NCBI GenBank assembly: GCA_030433805.1
Contig: JARUXA010000013.1
Coordinates: forward strand, 62,001-126,000
Direction of reading: 5' to 3'
Source of the DNA: Sphingomonas sp. PsM26
GTDB lineage: Bacteria; Pseudomonadota; Alphaproteobacteria; Sphingomonadales; Sphingomonadaceae
Length of the DNA stretch: 64,000 bases
Each line of letters starts with the position of its first letter. The first letter of the stretch is position 1. Both the position numbers and the translations under genes were made by a program. Shown here in pieces: positions 15,654-25,166 of this stretch. A model generated the notes under the pieces. It had not been told where the DNA came from and ran no database searches. It worked only from the letters and a program-made list of their open reading frames with translations.

Positions 15654-17932
15654 GTCCGGTCTGCTTCCGCCAGCAGCGCGCGGACCGCGACGAGCGGTGC
15701 GGCCGGCCGCTGACGCGGCCAGGTGCGGCCATCCTTGAGCCACGACTGCTCCCACGCCCTGATCGCTGCCAGCGTCGCCGCTTGGTCAAGCGGGGTATGG
15801 GCTTGCGCTGCCTTGCGCTGCGCCGCGAGAAAGATCTGCCAGCGCGGCAGGTAATAGCCGGCATACAGGCCTTGCCACGCGCGCGAACCATAATCGGACA
15901 AATTGCCCTCGCCGCCCCAGACGGTCACGATCGCCTTGGCCTGCTGCTCGAAATCGTCCTTTTCGGAAGGCGTGTCGCCATAAGCGCGGGCATCGGCGAT
16001 CCAGCTGCCGAGCGTTTCCTGCTGGTTACCGATCAGCGCATCGATCCCCCGAGCGAGCCGGGTGGCGGCGGCGGCGTCCGCGTCGCCTTTCGCCACGTCG
16101 CCGGCGGCATAGGCCGCAATCGCTGCGCGCAGTCGCACGTCAAGCCGGAGGCTGGCGTAATGGCGCGAGAAATCGATCACGTCATAAACCAGCAGCGGCG
16201 CAGGCTGGCGGGGGGCGTTGGCGAGCAGGCCGGTGATCCCCGCGCGCAAGGCCGTCGCATCGCCCGGCGCGGCCGGATAGTCGGCACCCGACAGCGTGGG
16301 GCGCTTGAAAAAGAGATACGCGCCCGCCTTGGTCTCCCACCAGCGCGGCGTCCAATAGCGAGTGGTGTATGCCCCCGCGATTACCTTCTCCCACGCTGTT
16401 ACGATCCCGGTGGGCGCCGCACCGTATCGCGCCCGGGCATATTCGGCGATCCAGTTGGCAACCGGACGGCGCGGTTGCTCCCCCCATGCGAGATCATAGG
16501 CGTAGGTATAGGCTACGGAGTTGCTGTGCAGCCCCTCGGGGAACAGTCCAAAGCCCGTCAGATTGCCGCGTCCCGGACTTTGCGCCAACGCCGTGAGATC
16601 GTCCCAGTAAAACCCTAGATCGCCATAGACGGGATTGCTGCCACCGTAATTGTGGACGTAACCGTACACCCAGTTCTTGCCGTTGAACGCTTCGGTCGAC
16701 TTCCAGATACCGGGATAGCGATCGTTGCCGATGTCGAGCAGGAGCATGCGTTCGTTCGGGACACGGCTGAGGAACGCGCGGATCGCCTCGGGCGTCCAGA
16801 ACGTCTTGTCCGCGCCGAACAACCAACCTTGCATGACCCAGGTCGCGTTCGGGGCGGCGGCGGTAACCGACTGGAACAGCTTCTCTCCATAAGCCGCGAG
16901 CCGCGCGTCGCGCACTGCGGCGGGGAGGGCGGCGGCGCGGGTCGCGGCGGAATTGGCGATGCTGTCGCCATATTGTGCCGAACGGGCGTCGCTGCCGTCC
17001 TCGGCGATCGGCGGGACCATCTCGTTGAAGGCATCGGCGAGGTAATAGTCGCCGGGCCCGTACGTCTGCGTATAAATTTGCGTAAAGCGCTTCGCGAGCG
17101 TGGCGAACAGCGGATCGGACGGGTCGAGCCAATAGGTCGGGGCGAACCCTTCCCACGCCCGCATCCGGTAGATGCGCGCCTGCGGATGACGGTCGGCGAA
17201 TGCCTTCGGGACATAGCCGGAGAAGGCCGGAAGGATCGGCTTCATCCCCAAGGCGTGCATCCGCCCCAGGATCTGCCGCTGCAACTGATGCTTCTTTTCG
17301 ATCCAGCCGGCGGACAAAGGTGCGCGATAGCCCGCGATGTTGCCCATCCGCTGCCACGGCAAGAACGGTGCGGCGGACAATCCGGCGGCAATGGTCGCGT
17401 CGTCGAGGCCCTGATCGCGCCACAGCGCGCGCCAGACATAGTCCTGCCCCTCCATCGCGAGCGGCGTGTCGATTCCGCGCGCCGCCATCCAGTCGATCTC
17501 GCTGCTCCAGCGATCCCAATTCCACCACGGCGTGGTGTAACCGAAGGTGCACGTGTTGAGATACGTCCGCAGCGTGAAGGCGGATTCCACCGGACCGGTG
17601 TCGTCGTTCGGCAAGGTGCCGATCGGCGCGACCCGGCGCCCCTCCCAACTAAGCGACAAGCGGCCTTGCCGCTGCAGATATTGCGTTGCGCCGTGTACCA
17701 GCGCGACGGACGAGGATCCCTCCACCAGCATGTCCCCCCCGCGCGCGACGCGCACGCGATAATAGGGTTTGGTCGCGGGTTTGACCGCCAGCGTCACCCG
17801 TGCGGCGGGGATGCCGAGCCGCCCGAGCGCATCACGTGCCGCGATCGTATCACGGGTCTGCGCCGGGGCGGCATCGACCATCACCAGCAGGACAAGGCTC
17901 GTCAGAAGCGGGAGATACAAAGATCTCTTCAT
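15650..17932 (-). CDS. Alpha-N-acetylglucosaminidase (NAGLU-like, GH89)
   Basis: 760 residues with a signal peptide (MKRSLYLPLLTSLVLLVMVDAAPAQ). The N-terminal domain (ARDALGRLGIPAARVTLAVK...) is followed by the GH89 barrel: FTLRTYLNTCTFGYTTPWWNWDRWSSEIDWMAARGI is highly characteristic, DYYLADAFNEMVPP carries a likely catalytic Glu, and NWVYGYVHNYGGSNPVYGDL follows. It removes terminal alpha-linked N-acetylglucosamine, probably in the periplasm. The ATG at 17932 is chosen for the signal peptide; the open frame extends 84 codons further upstream without protein-like content. First gene of the GH89-HGSNAT-GH43 operon, divergent from a TBDR. Confidence 0.95.
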   Translation of the reverse strand: MKRSLYLPLLTSLVLLVMVDAAPAQTRDTIAARDALGRLGIPAARVTLAVKPATKPYYRVRVARGGDMLVEGSSSVALVHGATQYLQRQGRLSLSWEGRRVAPIGTLPNDDTGPVESAFTLRTYLNTCTFGYTTPWWNWDRWSSEIDWMAARGIDTPLAMEGQDYVWRALWRDQGLDDATIAAGLSAAPFLPWQRMGNIAGYRAPLSAGWIEKKHQLQRQILGRMHALGMKPILPAFSGYVPKAFADRHPQARIYRMRAWEGFAPTYWLDPSDPLFATLAKRFTQIYTQTYGPGDYYLADAFNEMVPPIAEDGSDARSAQYGDSIANSAATRAAALPAAVRDARLAAYGEKLFQSVTAAAPNATWVMQGWLFGADKTFWTPEAIRAFLSRVPNERMLLLDIGNDRYPGIWKSTEAFNGKNWVYGYVHNYGGSNPVYGDLGFYWDDLTALAQSPGRGNLTGFGLFPEGLHSNSVAYTYAYDLAWGEQPRRPVANWIAEYARARYGAAPTGIVTAWEKVIAGAYTTRYWTPRWWETKAGAYLFFKRPTLSGADYPAAPGDATALRAGITGLLANAPRQPAPLLVYDVIDFSRHYASLRLDVRLRAAIAAYAAGDVAKGDADAAAATRLARGIDALIGNQQETLGSWIADARAYGDTPSEKDDFEQQAKAIVTVWGGEGNLSDYGSRAWQGLYAGYYLPRWQIFLAAQRKAAQAHTPLDQAATLAAIRAWEQSWLKDGRTWPRQRPAAPLVAVRALLAEADRT

Positions 17933-18458
17933 CGAGGTGTAATCACTGCTCTTGAGGACCGTTGGGCCTGAATCGGGGGGTGGCGGACAAACAGTACGTC
18001 CGCCCCGTGCAGCTGGCCAGTTGTGAGATGGCTGCCGTGGTTTTCCAAACCTCAGAGTGACTGACCTTCTGCCGATGGCCAACGCGCGCTCGGCGGGCAA
18101 TCGATTGCCGGTGCTGGAGCCGTCGGACGCCACCTGATCGCGAGCTACGCGCCGCCGGAGTCGACGACTACCACCGAGGATCATTGTGCTGTTCGTCCAG
18201 TACCAATCGCTTCATTCCCACACCGTAAATGATCGCGCAAGGCTGCTCCCTTGGCGCAGTTTCTTCAAACTTCGTAGCAGCTACTGTCTGCCGACAAAAT
18301 GGCCAAATCACCAATTTGACTGACCAATCCATGATGCATGGTTGACATGTTGGTCAGATATGTGAAATCCCCTTATTTAAGAACAGGGCCGGATCGGTCC
18401 GTCTCGGGAGGGATATTTCTCCCCGTGATCGGTCTGGCCGCAACAAGGGGGGATTATC
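17933..18458. other. Divergent control region between GH89 operon and TBDR
   Basis: No gene is supported here. The right half (about 18220-18400) is AT-richer than the surroundings and holds an inverted repeat and a TTGACA box (annotated separately). It must contain the promoters for both the GH89 operon on the minus strand and the TBDR on the plus strand. Confidence 0.6.
18320..18357. promoter_or_regulatory. Inverted-repeat operator candidate upstream of TBDR
   Basis: CTGACCAA (18320-18327) and TTGGTCAG (18350-18357) are perfect inverted half-sites 22 nt apart, enclosing a second palindrome CCATGATGCATGG (18329-18341) and a TTGACA hexamer (18342-18347). The position, 100-140 nt before the TBDR start and between divergent units, suggests a sugar-responsive repressor site. 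No regulator gene lies next to it. Confidence 0.5.
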
Positions 18459-21400
18459 ATGATGGGCGTATCCAACGTGTCGAGCCGTATGCGCATTACG
18501 GCGTTGCTGGGGGCGACTATGCTGGCCGGTGTTCCGGCCTTTGCCCAGACCGCGCCCACGCCGGCACCGTCGCAGCTGGACACGCCGACCCCAACCGTCG
18601 CAACCCCCGCCAATCCCGACCAGTCGACCGCGGCTGAGCCCGGCGTGCCGCAGGATACCGCGTCGGCTACCGATGGCGACATCGTTGTTACCGGCTTCCG
18701 GCAAAGCTATGCCAACGCGATCGCGTCGAAGCGGTCGCAGGTCGGGATTACCGACGGCATTTCCTCCGACGGACTGGGTCGCTTCCCAGACCTGAACGTG
18801 GGCGAGGCGCTGCAACGTGTCCCGGGTGTCCAGATCAACCGCGAGGCGGAAGGGCGGAATGCGACCATCAACCTGCGCGGCTTGCCGGGCGAATATGCGC
18901 GGTTGACCGTCAACGGGGTTGCCTTCGCAGAACCGATCCTGAGCGATGCCGCCCCGCTCGGCGCGTTCAACTCGGATATCTTCAGCGGCATTGTCATCGA
19001 CAAGAGCCCGCTTGCCAATGCCCAGTCGGGCGGCCTTAGCGGCAACGTCGACCTTCAGATCGCACCCGCGCTGGGCCGCAAGGATGGCGGATCGCTCAAG
19101 TTCGCCTATGAGTATAACGAGCTGGGCAACAAGAAGTCGCCCGCCGCCACGGCAAGCTACAACCATCACTTTAGCGACGACTTCGCCGTGTTCGGTGTGT
19201 TCGCGTACAAGCGGGAAAACTTCCGCCGCGATTCGCTGCTGTTCAACAGTTATCTGACCGCGACGCCCGCACAGGCGCAGGCCAATGCCGCGACCCTTGG
19301 TGCCTACTACCCGACTTCTGCGGCATGTCCGTCGTGCACGGGGGCGACCTCCACCGCTGGCGTGCTCTACAATTCGCAGCTCCGCCAGTATAGCCGCCTG
19401 AACGAAGGTAACTTGTACAGCGGCGCTGCCGGCGCGGAGTATCGCCTGTCGGACAAGGCGAAGATCGGTGTCACCGGCTTCTACACTGATCGCAACTTGC
19501 CCAAGACGCGGCAATATCTGCTCATCACGTCGCAGACCGCCGCCAGCGCGATCAAGGCGCTCAGCGCGCCGGTGTTGCAAGGGGACGGTCGCTACGTCCT
19601 GAACGACTATGATTATTCCAATGCCGACGTGGTGTCGTCCTCGCGCGACAATGCGCAGCATCAGAAGGCGTGGGGCGTCAACGCGAACGGCGAATGGAAA
19701 AACGACGACTGGCGGCTGAACGCGGTTGGCACGTTCTCCAAGGCGTCCAACAACTCGGTCGAAATCGGCCTGGATGCGGAAACGCTGCAGACCGCTGCGG
19801 GCAACGGTGTCAACGGCACGCTGCATACCGGCGCGGGCAATCTGGACGATTTCTCCTTCGCGCTTGCTCCCACCCCGGCGGTCAGCTTCTCCGGCATACC
19901 GAACGGCACTTGGGGCGGCGTGTCTCAAGGCCTGCCACAAGCCTATCTGGACGGGGCGACGCTGGCGACCAGCACCAACCGGTTCAACTTCCAGGGGTCG
20001 CAATCCTACGCCTTCAACGACCTCTTCGCCGGCCAGTTCGACGTCGAGCGCAAGTTGGAGGGCTTGATTACCGGTCTCCAGGTCGGTGCCCGCTTCGAGC
20101 ATAACAAGTTCACGTCGCGCGGTTATCGCATCATGGCCTTTGGCCTGCCGGTGCAGAACATCACGAGCGCGATGCTGACCCAGAATCCGGTCGCGGGCGA
20201 TTTCTTCAGTGGCAACGGCGGCAGCCCGACGCAGAACTGGCAGTCCATCGACCTCGATGCGATCCTGCCCGCCTTGCGGCCGGTGCAGACCTATCCGGGG
20301 GGAGGATTGTCGCCGACGGGCTACAACATCTTCTATTCCGACAACAGTTATCAGCTGTACAACTTCACCAACCAGAACAACCTGGCGATTGGCTACGGAC
20401 AGGTGAAGTATGAGTTCCAACTGGGCGGCGTCACCATCCGGGGCAACGGTGGCCTGCGCTTCGAGCATACTGACAACAAGATCGAGACGCTGAACCGCGT
20501 GACACTGACCGGCGTGATCGGCACGCCAAGCGATTTCCGGACGCTCATCAACGAGAACAAGTACGACAAATGGCTGCCGTCGTTCATCGCGGTCGCCGAC
20601 ATCACCGACAAGCTGATCGTTCGCGGTGCATTCTACCGGACGTATGTCCGGCCGCAGCCGCGCCAATTCTATCCGACCACGGTGGTCAGCGCGCCGAACA
20701 ACGGCGTCTATACGCTGACGTTGGGCAATTCCAGTTTGAAGCCGTATGATTCGACGTCGTTCGATATCTCCGCCGAATGGTACAACCGTCCGAACAGCCT
20801 GGTATCGATTGCGGCGTTTCAGAAGCGGATCACGGGTCTGATCGCGACAATCACCGATCCGCGACAGCTTTGCCCGTCGGACGGCTCGCCATACGGCCTG
20901 GGTACGTTGACGATCAACGGGGATCGTTGCGAAAGCAGCCTGACCTTTACCGCCGGCGGCGTCACTCAGCCTTACCTCGTTGCGGCATCCGGCTTCGTCA
21001 ATCGCGACAATCCGATCACCGTTCGCGGCGTCGAGGCGAACGTGCAGCAATCGTTCGACTTCCTGCCGGGCATCCTGCGCAATCTGGGCGGCGGCGCGAA
21101 CTATGCCTACACCACGATCAGCGGCACCACGAATTCGGGCGCTGACGCGACGCTGCCCGGCGTATCCAAGCACAACGTCAACGTCATCGGCTATTACGAG
21201 ACGCCCCGCTTCGGTATCCGCACCGTCTACAACTGGCGCAGCAGCTACGATCTGGCGTCGGCGGGTACCTTTACCGGTGCCGCACGGAAGGTGCGCTCAC
21301 GCGGTCAGGTCGACATGTCGGCGTCGTACAACCTGACGGACCGGTTTTCGCTGTCGGTGGACGCATTCAACCTGACCAATGCCAACCGCTACGAATATGA

Positions 21401-21476
21401 GAACCAACAGAGCTTACCGCGCCGGTTCGACTATGACGGGCGGACCTACACCGCAACGGTGCGCGCCACCTTCTGA
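18459..21476 (+). CDS. TonB-dependent receptor, glycan-uptake type
   Basis: 1005 residues. Signal peptide ends GVPAFAQ, followed by a Pro/Thr-rich spacer (PTPAPSQLDTPTPTVATPAN) and DGDIVVTGFRQSYANAIASKR, a TonB-box-like region. The plug domain has GRFPDLNVGEALQRVPGVQINRE and RNATINLRGLPGEYARLTVNGV, typical of the large sphingomonad/Caulobacter carbohydrate TBDR subfamily. The barrel ends in a phenylalanine (YTATVRATF), as outer-membrane proteins do. AAGGGGGG precedes tandem ATGs at 18459 and 18462. Divergent from the GH89 operon, so it probably imports the oligosaccharide that the operon degrades. Confidence 0.95.
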   Translation: MMGVSNVSSRMRITALLGATMLAGVPAFAQTAPTPAPSQLDTPTPTVATPANPDQSTAAEPGVPQDTASATDGDIVVTGFRQSYANAIASKRSQVGITDGISSDGLGRFPDLNVGEALQRVPGVQINREAEGRNATINLRGLPGEYARLTVNGVAFAEPILSDAAPLGAFNSDIFSGIVIDKSPLANAQSGGLSGNVDLQIAPALGRKDGGSLKFAYEYNELGNKKSPAATASYNHHFSDDFAVFGVFAYKRENFRRDSLLFNSYLTATPAQAQANAATLGAYYPTSAACPSCTGATSTAGVLYNSQLRQYSRLNEGNLYSGAAGAEYRLSDKAKIGVTGFYTDRNLPKTRQYLLITSQTAASAIKALSAPVLQGDGRYVLNDYDYSNADVVSSSRDNAQHQKAWGVNANGEWKNDDWRLNAVGTFSKASNNSVEIGLDAETLQTAAGNGVNGTLHTGAGNLDDFSFALAPTPAVSFSGIPNGTWGGVSQGLPQAYLDGATLATSTNRFNFQGSQSYAFNDLFAGQFDVERKLEGLITGLQVGARFEHNKFTSRGYRIMAFGLPVQNITSAMLTQNPVAGDFFSGNGGSPTQNWQSIDLDAILPALRPVQTYPGGGLSPTGYNIFYSDNSYQLYNFTNQNNLAIGYGQVKYEFQLGGVTIRGNGGLRFEHTDNKIETLNRVTLTGVIGTPSDFRTLINENKYDKWLPSFIAVADITDKLIVRGAFYRTYVRPQPRQFYPTTVVSAPNNGVYTLTLGNSSLKPYDSTSFDISAEWYNRPNSLVSIAAFQKRITGLIATITDPRQLCPSDGSPYGLGTLTINGDRCESSLTFTAGGVTQPYLVAASGFVNRDNPITVRGVEANVQQSFDFLPGILRNLGGGANYAYTTISGTTNSGADATLPGVSKHNVNVIGYYETPRFGIRTVYNWRSSYDLASAGTFTGAARKVRSRGQVDMSASYNLTDRFSLSVDAFNLTNANRYEYENQQSLPRRFDYDGRTYTATVRATF

Positions 21477-21528
21477 TCGCGAGGAGGACCGGGCGCTTCC
21501 GACTTTCGCGCTAGCCTCTACCCTGTTG

Positions 21529-21560
21529 CCGGTCGGTCCGAGAGGTCCGGCCGCCCTTTT
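21529..21560 (+). terminator. Probable terminator after the TBDR
   Basis: GGTCGGTCC, a GAGA loop and GGTCCGGCC can pair as a 9-bp stem with one G-U pair and one mismatch, followed shortly by CGCCCTTTTTGTG. It lies about 55 nt after the TBDR stop. Confidence 0.55.
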
Positions 21561-21707
21561 TGTGTAACGCATGCGTTACCGCTGGCTATGATGCCAAAGG
21601 GCGGTGTCGCACGATGTGATCCACCAGCCCGGCGCAATGCTTTCCGCAATTGTCGACAAGCGCATCGCTTCTACGCTCGCATCGGCAGACCGAACTCGGC
21701 GAAATTG

Positions 21708-22493
21708 TTATCGTCCCAGTGAATCGTTGATCCACCCGGCCGTCCGCAGGTGCGTGACAGCGGATCGGGCAACGGGTGCGACGACGCCATTGGTCAACCG
21801 CAACCGCAAGGATCGAGCATTCCCTTCGACGGCCGTGACGGCATGGGTCGCCACCCACCAGGAGCGGTGTGTGCGCAGCCCCTCTGCCTTTACCGCTTCG
21901 ATCGCGCGGTTGAGCGGCATGAGGATCAACTCGGAGCCGCCGGGGCGATGCACGCGAACGTAGTGGTCCTCCATTTGCAATGCCAGAACCTCTCCCGCCA
22001 ATGGGGTTGCCACTGGATCCAGCAAGAGCGGCAACCCAGCAGCAGTATGCGACATCGCAGCAGGACGATGCAGGACAAAGCCGACAGCCGCCATCACGAT
22101 CACGCCGATTGTTGCCGTCTGCGCGAACCACAACGGGAACGACAGGTTGAGCCCCGCCAGCTCGGGCCACAGCCAGAACGCTGCCATGCGCGTTGCCACC
22201 GCTTCGGGAATGCTGGCGAGCAACGCCGCCCCGACCAGCGCAAGCCACCATCTTCGCGAACCGACCACGGTCGAAACCCCGACGATCCCATATGCCGCAC
22301 CGTAGAGGGCGAGCCCGAGCAACATCGCACCGACCCAATAGGCGAGCAGCCCAACGGGGCCGCCGTTCATGTAGCTGCCGAACGGTCCGAGGATCGCCAG
22401 GAGGGCACCGGCGACAATCGCCAGACTGACCCAACGCACCACGGGGATCGCCACGCGGTTGCGGGCAGAAACGAGGTTGGGCGGATGGGGCAT
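21708..22493 (-). CDS. Membrane-anchored LytTR-family transcriptional regulator
   Basis: 261 residues from the ATG at 22493 (the frame stays open to 22646, but that part is not protein-like). About four or five membrane segments occupy residues 15-150 (WVSLAIVAGALLAILGPFG, GLLAYWVGAMLLGLALYGAAY, WWLALVGAALLASIPEAVA). A LytTR DNA-binding domain fills the C-terminal 100 residues (EVLALQMEDHYVRVHRPGG, LMPLNRAIEAV, HRSWWVATHAVTAVEG, GVVAPVARSAV). Such proteins sense a membrane signal and bind direct repeats in promoters. Targets are unknown; neighbours are an alpha/beta hydrolase (divergent) and the TBDR (convergent). Confidence 0.9.
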   Translation of the reverse strand: MPHPPNLVSARNRVAIPVVRWVSLAIVAGALLAILGPFGSYMNGGPVGLLAYWVGAMLLGLALYGAAYGIVGVSTVVGSRRWWLALVGAALLASIPEAVATRMAAFWLWPELAGLNLSFPLWFAQTATIGVIVMAAVGFVLHRPAAMSHTAAGLPLLLDPVATPLAGEVLALQMEDHYVRVHRPGGSELILMPLNRAIEAVKAEGLRTHRSWWVATHAVTAVEGNARSLRLRLTNGVVAPVARSAVTHLRTAGWINDSLGR

Positions 22494-22629
22494 GCCATCT
22501 TCTACCGCGATTACGGGTGCGGACGAAACCCGATTGCCGACTGGCGTACCCATTCGCCCATTGGCGAATGGCGGGCTTCCGCGAAGCGCGTTGGCCGGGT
22601 CATCCAGATGCTTCACCCGGGAGTCCCTT

Positions 22630-23592
22630 ATGTCGTTGCGCCTCACTATCGCTGCCCTGTTCCTTGCCGCAGTCGCCCCTGCGGTCGAAGCCCAATCCGT
22701 AGCGGCCGGGTTTCAGCATCGTGTGACGCAAGATGGTATCGAGGTGGGCGTCTGGTATCCGACGTCGGGGATACCGGTTCGCCAGCGGCTCGGGCTCTAT
22801 ACGCAGGACGTGGTGCCCGACGCTCGCCTGCCGAAAGGCAGGCATCCGTTGGTCGTCATCTCGCACGGCACCGGGGGGGATTTCGCCGGTCACGTCGATA
22901 CGGCCGTCGCGCTTGCGCAGGCCGGCTTCATCGTCGCCGCGCTCACCCACCCGGGGGATAACTGGCGCGACAACAGCAGAGCTACCCGGATCGAGCGTCG
23001 CCCGCCCGCACTGAGTGCGACCATCTCGTACATGTTGAAGGCCTGGGCGGGCCACGCCGTCATCGACCCCAATCGCGTTGGCGCCTTCGGTTTCTCTGCA
23101 GGTGGCTTCACGGTTCTCGCGGCGGCGGGGGGAAGGCCCGACATGACGCGCTTTGCCGATCATTGCGCGCAGCATCCCGTCTTCTTCGTATGCACGCTCC
23201 TGAAGGCGCAACCCCGAACGCTGACGCGTGTCTGGCCGTCGATGACTGACCCGCGGATCAAGGCAATTATCGTCGCTGCCCCCGCGATCGGTTTTACCTT
23301 CGATCGTGCTGGATTAAGGGGCGTGCGTATCCCCGTGCAGCTCTGGCGCGCGGACGACGACGGTATCCTCCCTGCGCCGTTCTATGCTGATGCGGTTCGT
23401 GTAGCGCTGCCGAAGACGCCGGAGTTCCACTCCGTGCCGGGCGCAGGGCACTTCGACTTTCTGGCCCCATGCGCCGATCCGGCGACCATGCCCCAACTAT
23501 GCGCCAGCGCGCCGGGCTTCGACCGAACTGCCTTTCATGCCGACTTCAATGCAGACGTCGTGCGGTTTTTCGTAGAAAAGTTGCGCCGTTGA
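22630..23592 (+). CDS. Secreted alpha/beta hydrolase (dienelactone/PAF-acetylhydrolase-like)
   Basis: 320 residues from MSLRLTIAALFLAAVAPAVEAQ, a clear signal peptide; earlier in-frame starts read through the divergent regulator gene and are rejected. The core has HPLVVISHGTGGDFAG (oxyanion loop), GAFGFSAGGFTVLAA (GxSxG nucleophile Ser), a later RADDDGIL aspartate and GAGHFDFLAPC histidine, a complete catalytic triad. A conserved VWYPTSG start is typical of secreted PAF-acetylhydrolase/dienelactone-type esterases. The substrate is not evident. A receptor pseudogene follows 80 nt downstream. Confidence 0.88.
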   Translation: MSLRLTIAALFLAAVAPAVEAQSVAAGFQHRVTQDGIEVGVWYPTSGIPVRQRLGLYTQDVVPDARLPKGRHPLVVISHGTGGDFAGHVDTAVALAQAGFIVAALTHPGDNWRDNSRATRIERRPPALSATISYMLKAWAGHAVIDPNRVGAFGFSAGGFTVLAAAGGRPDMTRFADHCAQHPVFFVCTLLKAQPRTLTRVWPSMTDPRIKAIIVAAPAIGFTFDRAGLRGVRIPVQLWRADDDGILPAPFYADAVRVALPKTPEFHSVPGAGHFDFLAPCADPATMPQLCASAPGFDRTAFHADFNADVVRFFVEKLRR

Positions 23593-23671
23593 TCGTGACG
23601 GTTGTGCCTGATGGCACGCGATTGCAGGGCCATTCGGCCTGTTATGGCAATGCCGGATCAAGCCACGTTGA

Positions 23672-24843
23672 GGAACCGATCGGGAGCAGACGCTGATCCT
23701 TGGCGCGGACTATCAGGCGAGCTCAGGGACATCCTATATCACGCGGCTGTCGAATTACGCGCGGATCGACGTCTTTAATCCGGTGTCACCGGCTGAGCCG
23801 CCGCTCGACCCTTATGGACCGCTCCCGGCCTATCCGGTTCAGGGAACCGTCGGCCAATGCGCACCGGTGCAGACACCCGCGCAGTGCGTCACCCAGGTCT
23901 ATGGCGGGACCGTCACCAACCTCGAACAATATGGGCTCTACGGGCAGATGCGGTTGAGCCCGGTTCAAGGCGTGACATTGATCGGTGGCGGCCGCCTGAC
24001 ATGGTTCGATACCGACAGCCAGACGCTGCTCCCGACGCGGGGTCTGCGGACGGGGTATACGATCGAAAACCGGTTCACCCCGTATGCCGGGGTCGTGTGG
24101 GACCTGACCCGGCAGCTCAACCTGTACGCCAGCTACGCCGACAGCTTTACACCGCAAGCGCAACCCGTCGGACGGCAACGCGGCGACGGGGGCGGCATCG
24201 AGCCGATGATTGGTGCGCAATATGAGGCCGGCAGCAAGCTGTCGCTGATGAACAACCGGTTGTTGCTGTCCGCGGCAGCGTATCAGATCACCCAGAAGAA
24301 CCGGCTGTTCAACGATCCGGTCGATACCACGCTCTATTATCAGCTCGGCAAGGCGCGGTCGCGCGGGATCGAGGTGGAGGCAAGCGGGGAGATCCTGCCG
24401 GGTTGGCGGATCAACGGTGGCTACAGCTACACCCGCACCAAATTGCTGGAGGACATCAACCCGGTGCTGGAGGGCAGTTCGCTCGTCCCGGTTATTCCCC
24501 GGCATATGGGCAAGGTCTTTACCAACTACGCGCCGACCAGTGGGCGGTTCGCCGGGGCAAGCATCGGTGGAGGACTGACAGTCTTCAGCGCAACCGCGGG
24601 CGGCACGCCGTCATCAGACGCGGCGAACGGGACACGTACGGTATCGACGCTGGTCCGACAGGGCAGCTATGCCGTCCTGGACATCCGCGCTGGGTATAGC
24701 CTGACGCCACGGCTCGGGGTGTCGGTCAACATCAATAACGTGCTCGATCGCACCTATTATGCCCGCATTTCTCGACCGCGCGGGGCAATTACTACGGCTC
24801 TCCGCGGACCGTGTTCGCGACCTTGCGGTACACGATTCAATGA
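23672..24843 (+). pseudogene. 5'-truncated, frameshifted siderophore-type TonB-dependent receptor
   Basis: Only the C-terminal barrel half is present. In-frame similarity starts right after a stop at 23669 (GTDREQTLILGADYQASSG) and continues as barrel strands (VVWDLTRQLNLYASYADSFTPQ, GRFAGASIGGGLTVFS, VSVNINNVLDRTYYARIS). The signal peptide and plug are absent. Near 24775 the frame shifts: the family-typical ending GNYYGSPRTVFATLRYTIQ is encoded in another frame up to the stop at 24841-24843. This ending is that of FpvA/FhuE-like receptors. The gene cannot make a functional receptor. Confidence 0.85.
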
Positions 24844-25080
24844 GCAGCGCAGGGGGGCATTCCCACGCGCAGGCGCGCTGGGCGCGACGCGGTGATATTG
24901 CGCTGCGCGTTCTCGCCGCGGTGCCACTCGGTTACGCTGCTTCTTCCGTCGCGCGTCCGGGACGACGTGCCCCTTCGGTAAGGTCTCGGCGCCGGTGCCG
25001 CGTTCCTGTTGCTGAACTTTGCCCCTGCATGGATGCAACAGTCATTCTTCGTCAGACGGTAAATGCGCGAGCTACGACTT
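24840..25080 (+). pseudogene. Decayed small membrane protein gene (DUF3649-like) after the receptor relic
   Basis: An ATG overlapping the receptor stop (ATGA) opens a frame starting MSSAGGHSHAQARWARRG, then DIALRVLAAVPLGYAASSV, which resembles the first helix of DUF3649 iron-uptake-associated membrane proteins. After that the frame becomes arginine-rich and loses hydrophobic character, so frameshifts or deletions are likely. Genes of this kind often follow siderophore TBDRs. The match is by eye and short. Confidence 0.45.
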
Positions 25081-25159
25081 GATGCACCGTCAATGAGGTC
25101 AAAAAAATCGCGGTTCCGATTGGCCAGCCGAACAGGACGAACATTGGGGCGTAGGCCAT
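25052..25159 (-). CDS. Small single-helix membrane protein after PepSY gene
   Basis: A 35-residue frame beginning MAYAPMFVLFGWPIGTAIF and ending with a basic tail, 7 nt after the PepSY stop on the same strand. It has one clear transmembrane helix with an interior FGWPIG motif. Tiny hydrophobic genes next to PepSY-TM genes are common in proteobacteria. The ribosome site (GAGGCG) is weak, so the call is tentative. Confidence 0.45.
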   Translation of the reverse strand: MAYAPMFVLFGWPIGTAIFLTSLTVHQVVARAFTV

Positions 25160-25166
25160 CGCCTCG

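Noticed and set aside
18354..21173. 939-codon minus-strand frame opposite the TonB-dependent receptor
   Set aside because: A shadow produced by high-GC third positions; the plus-strand receptor has all diagnostic motifs.
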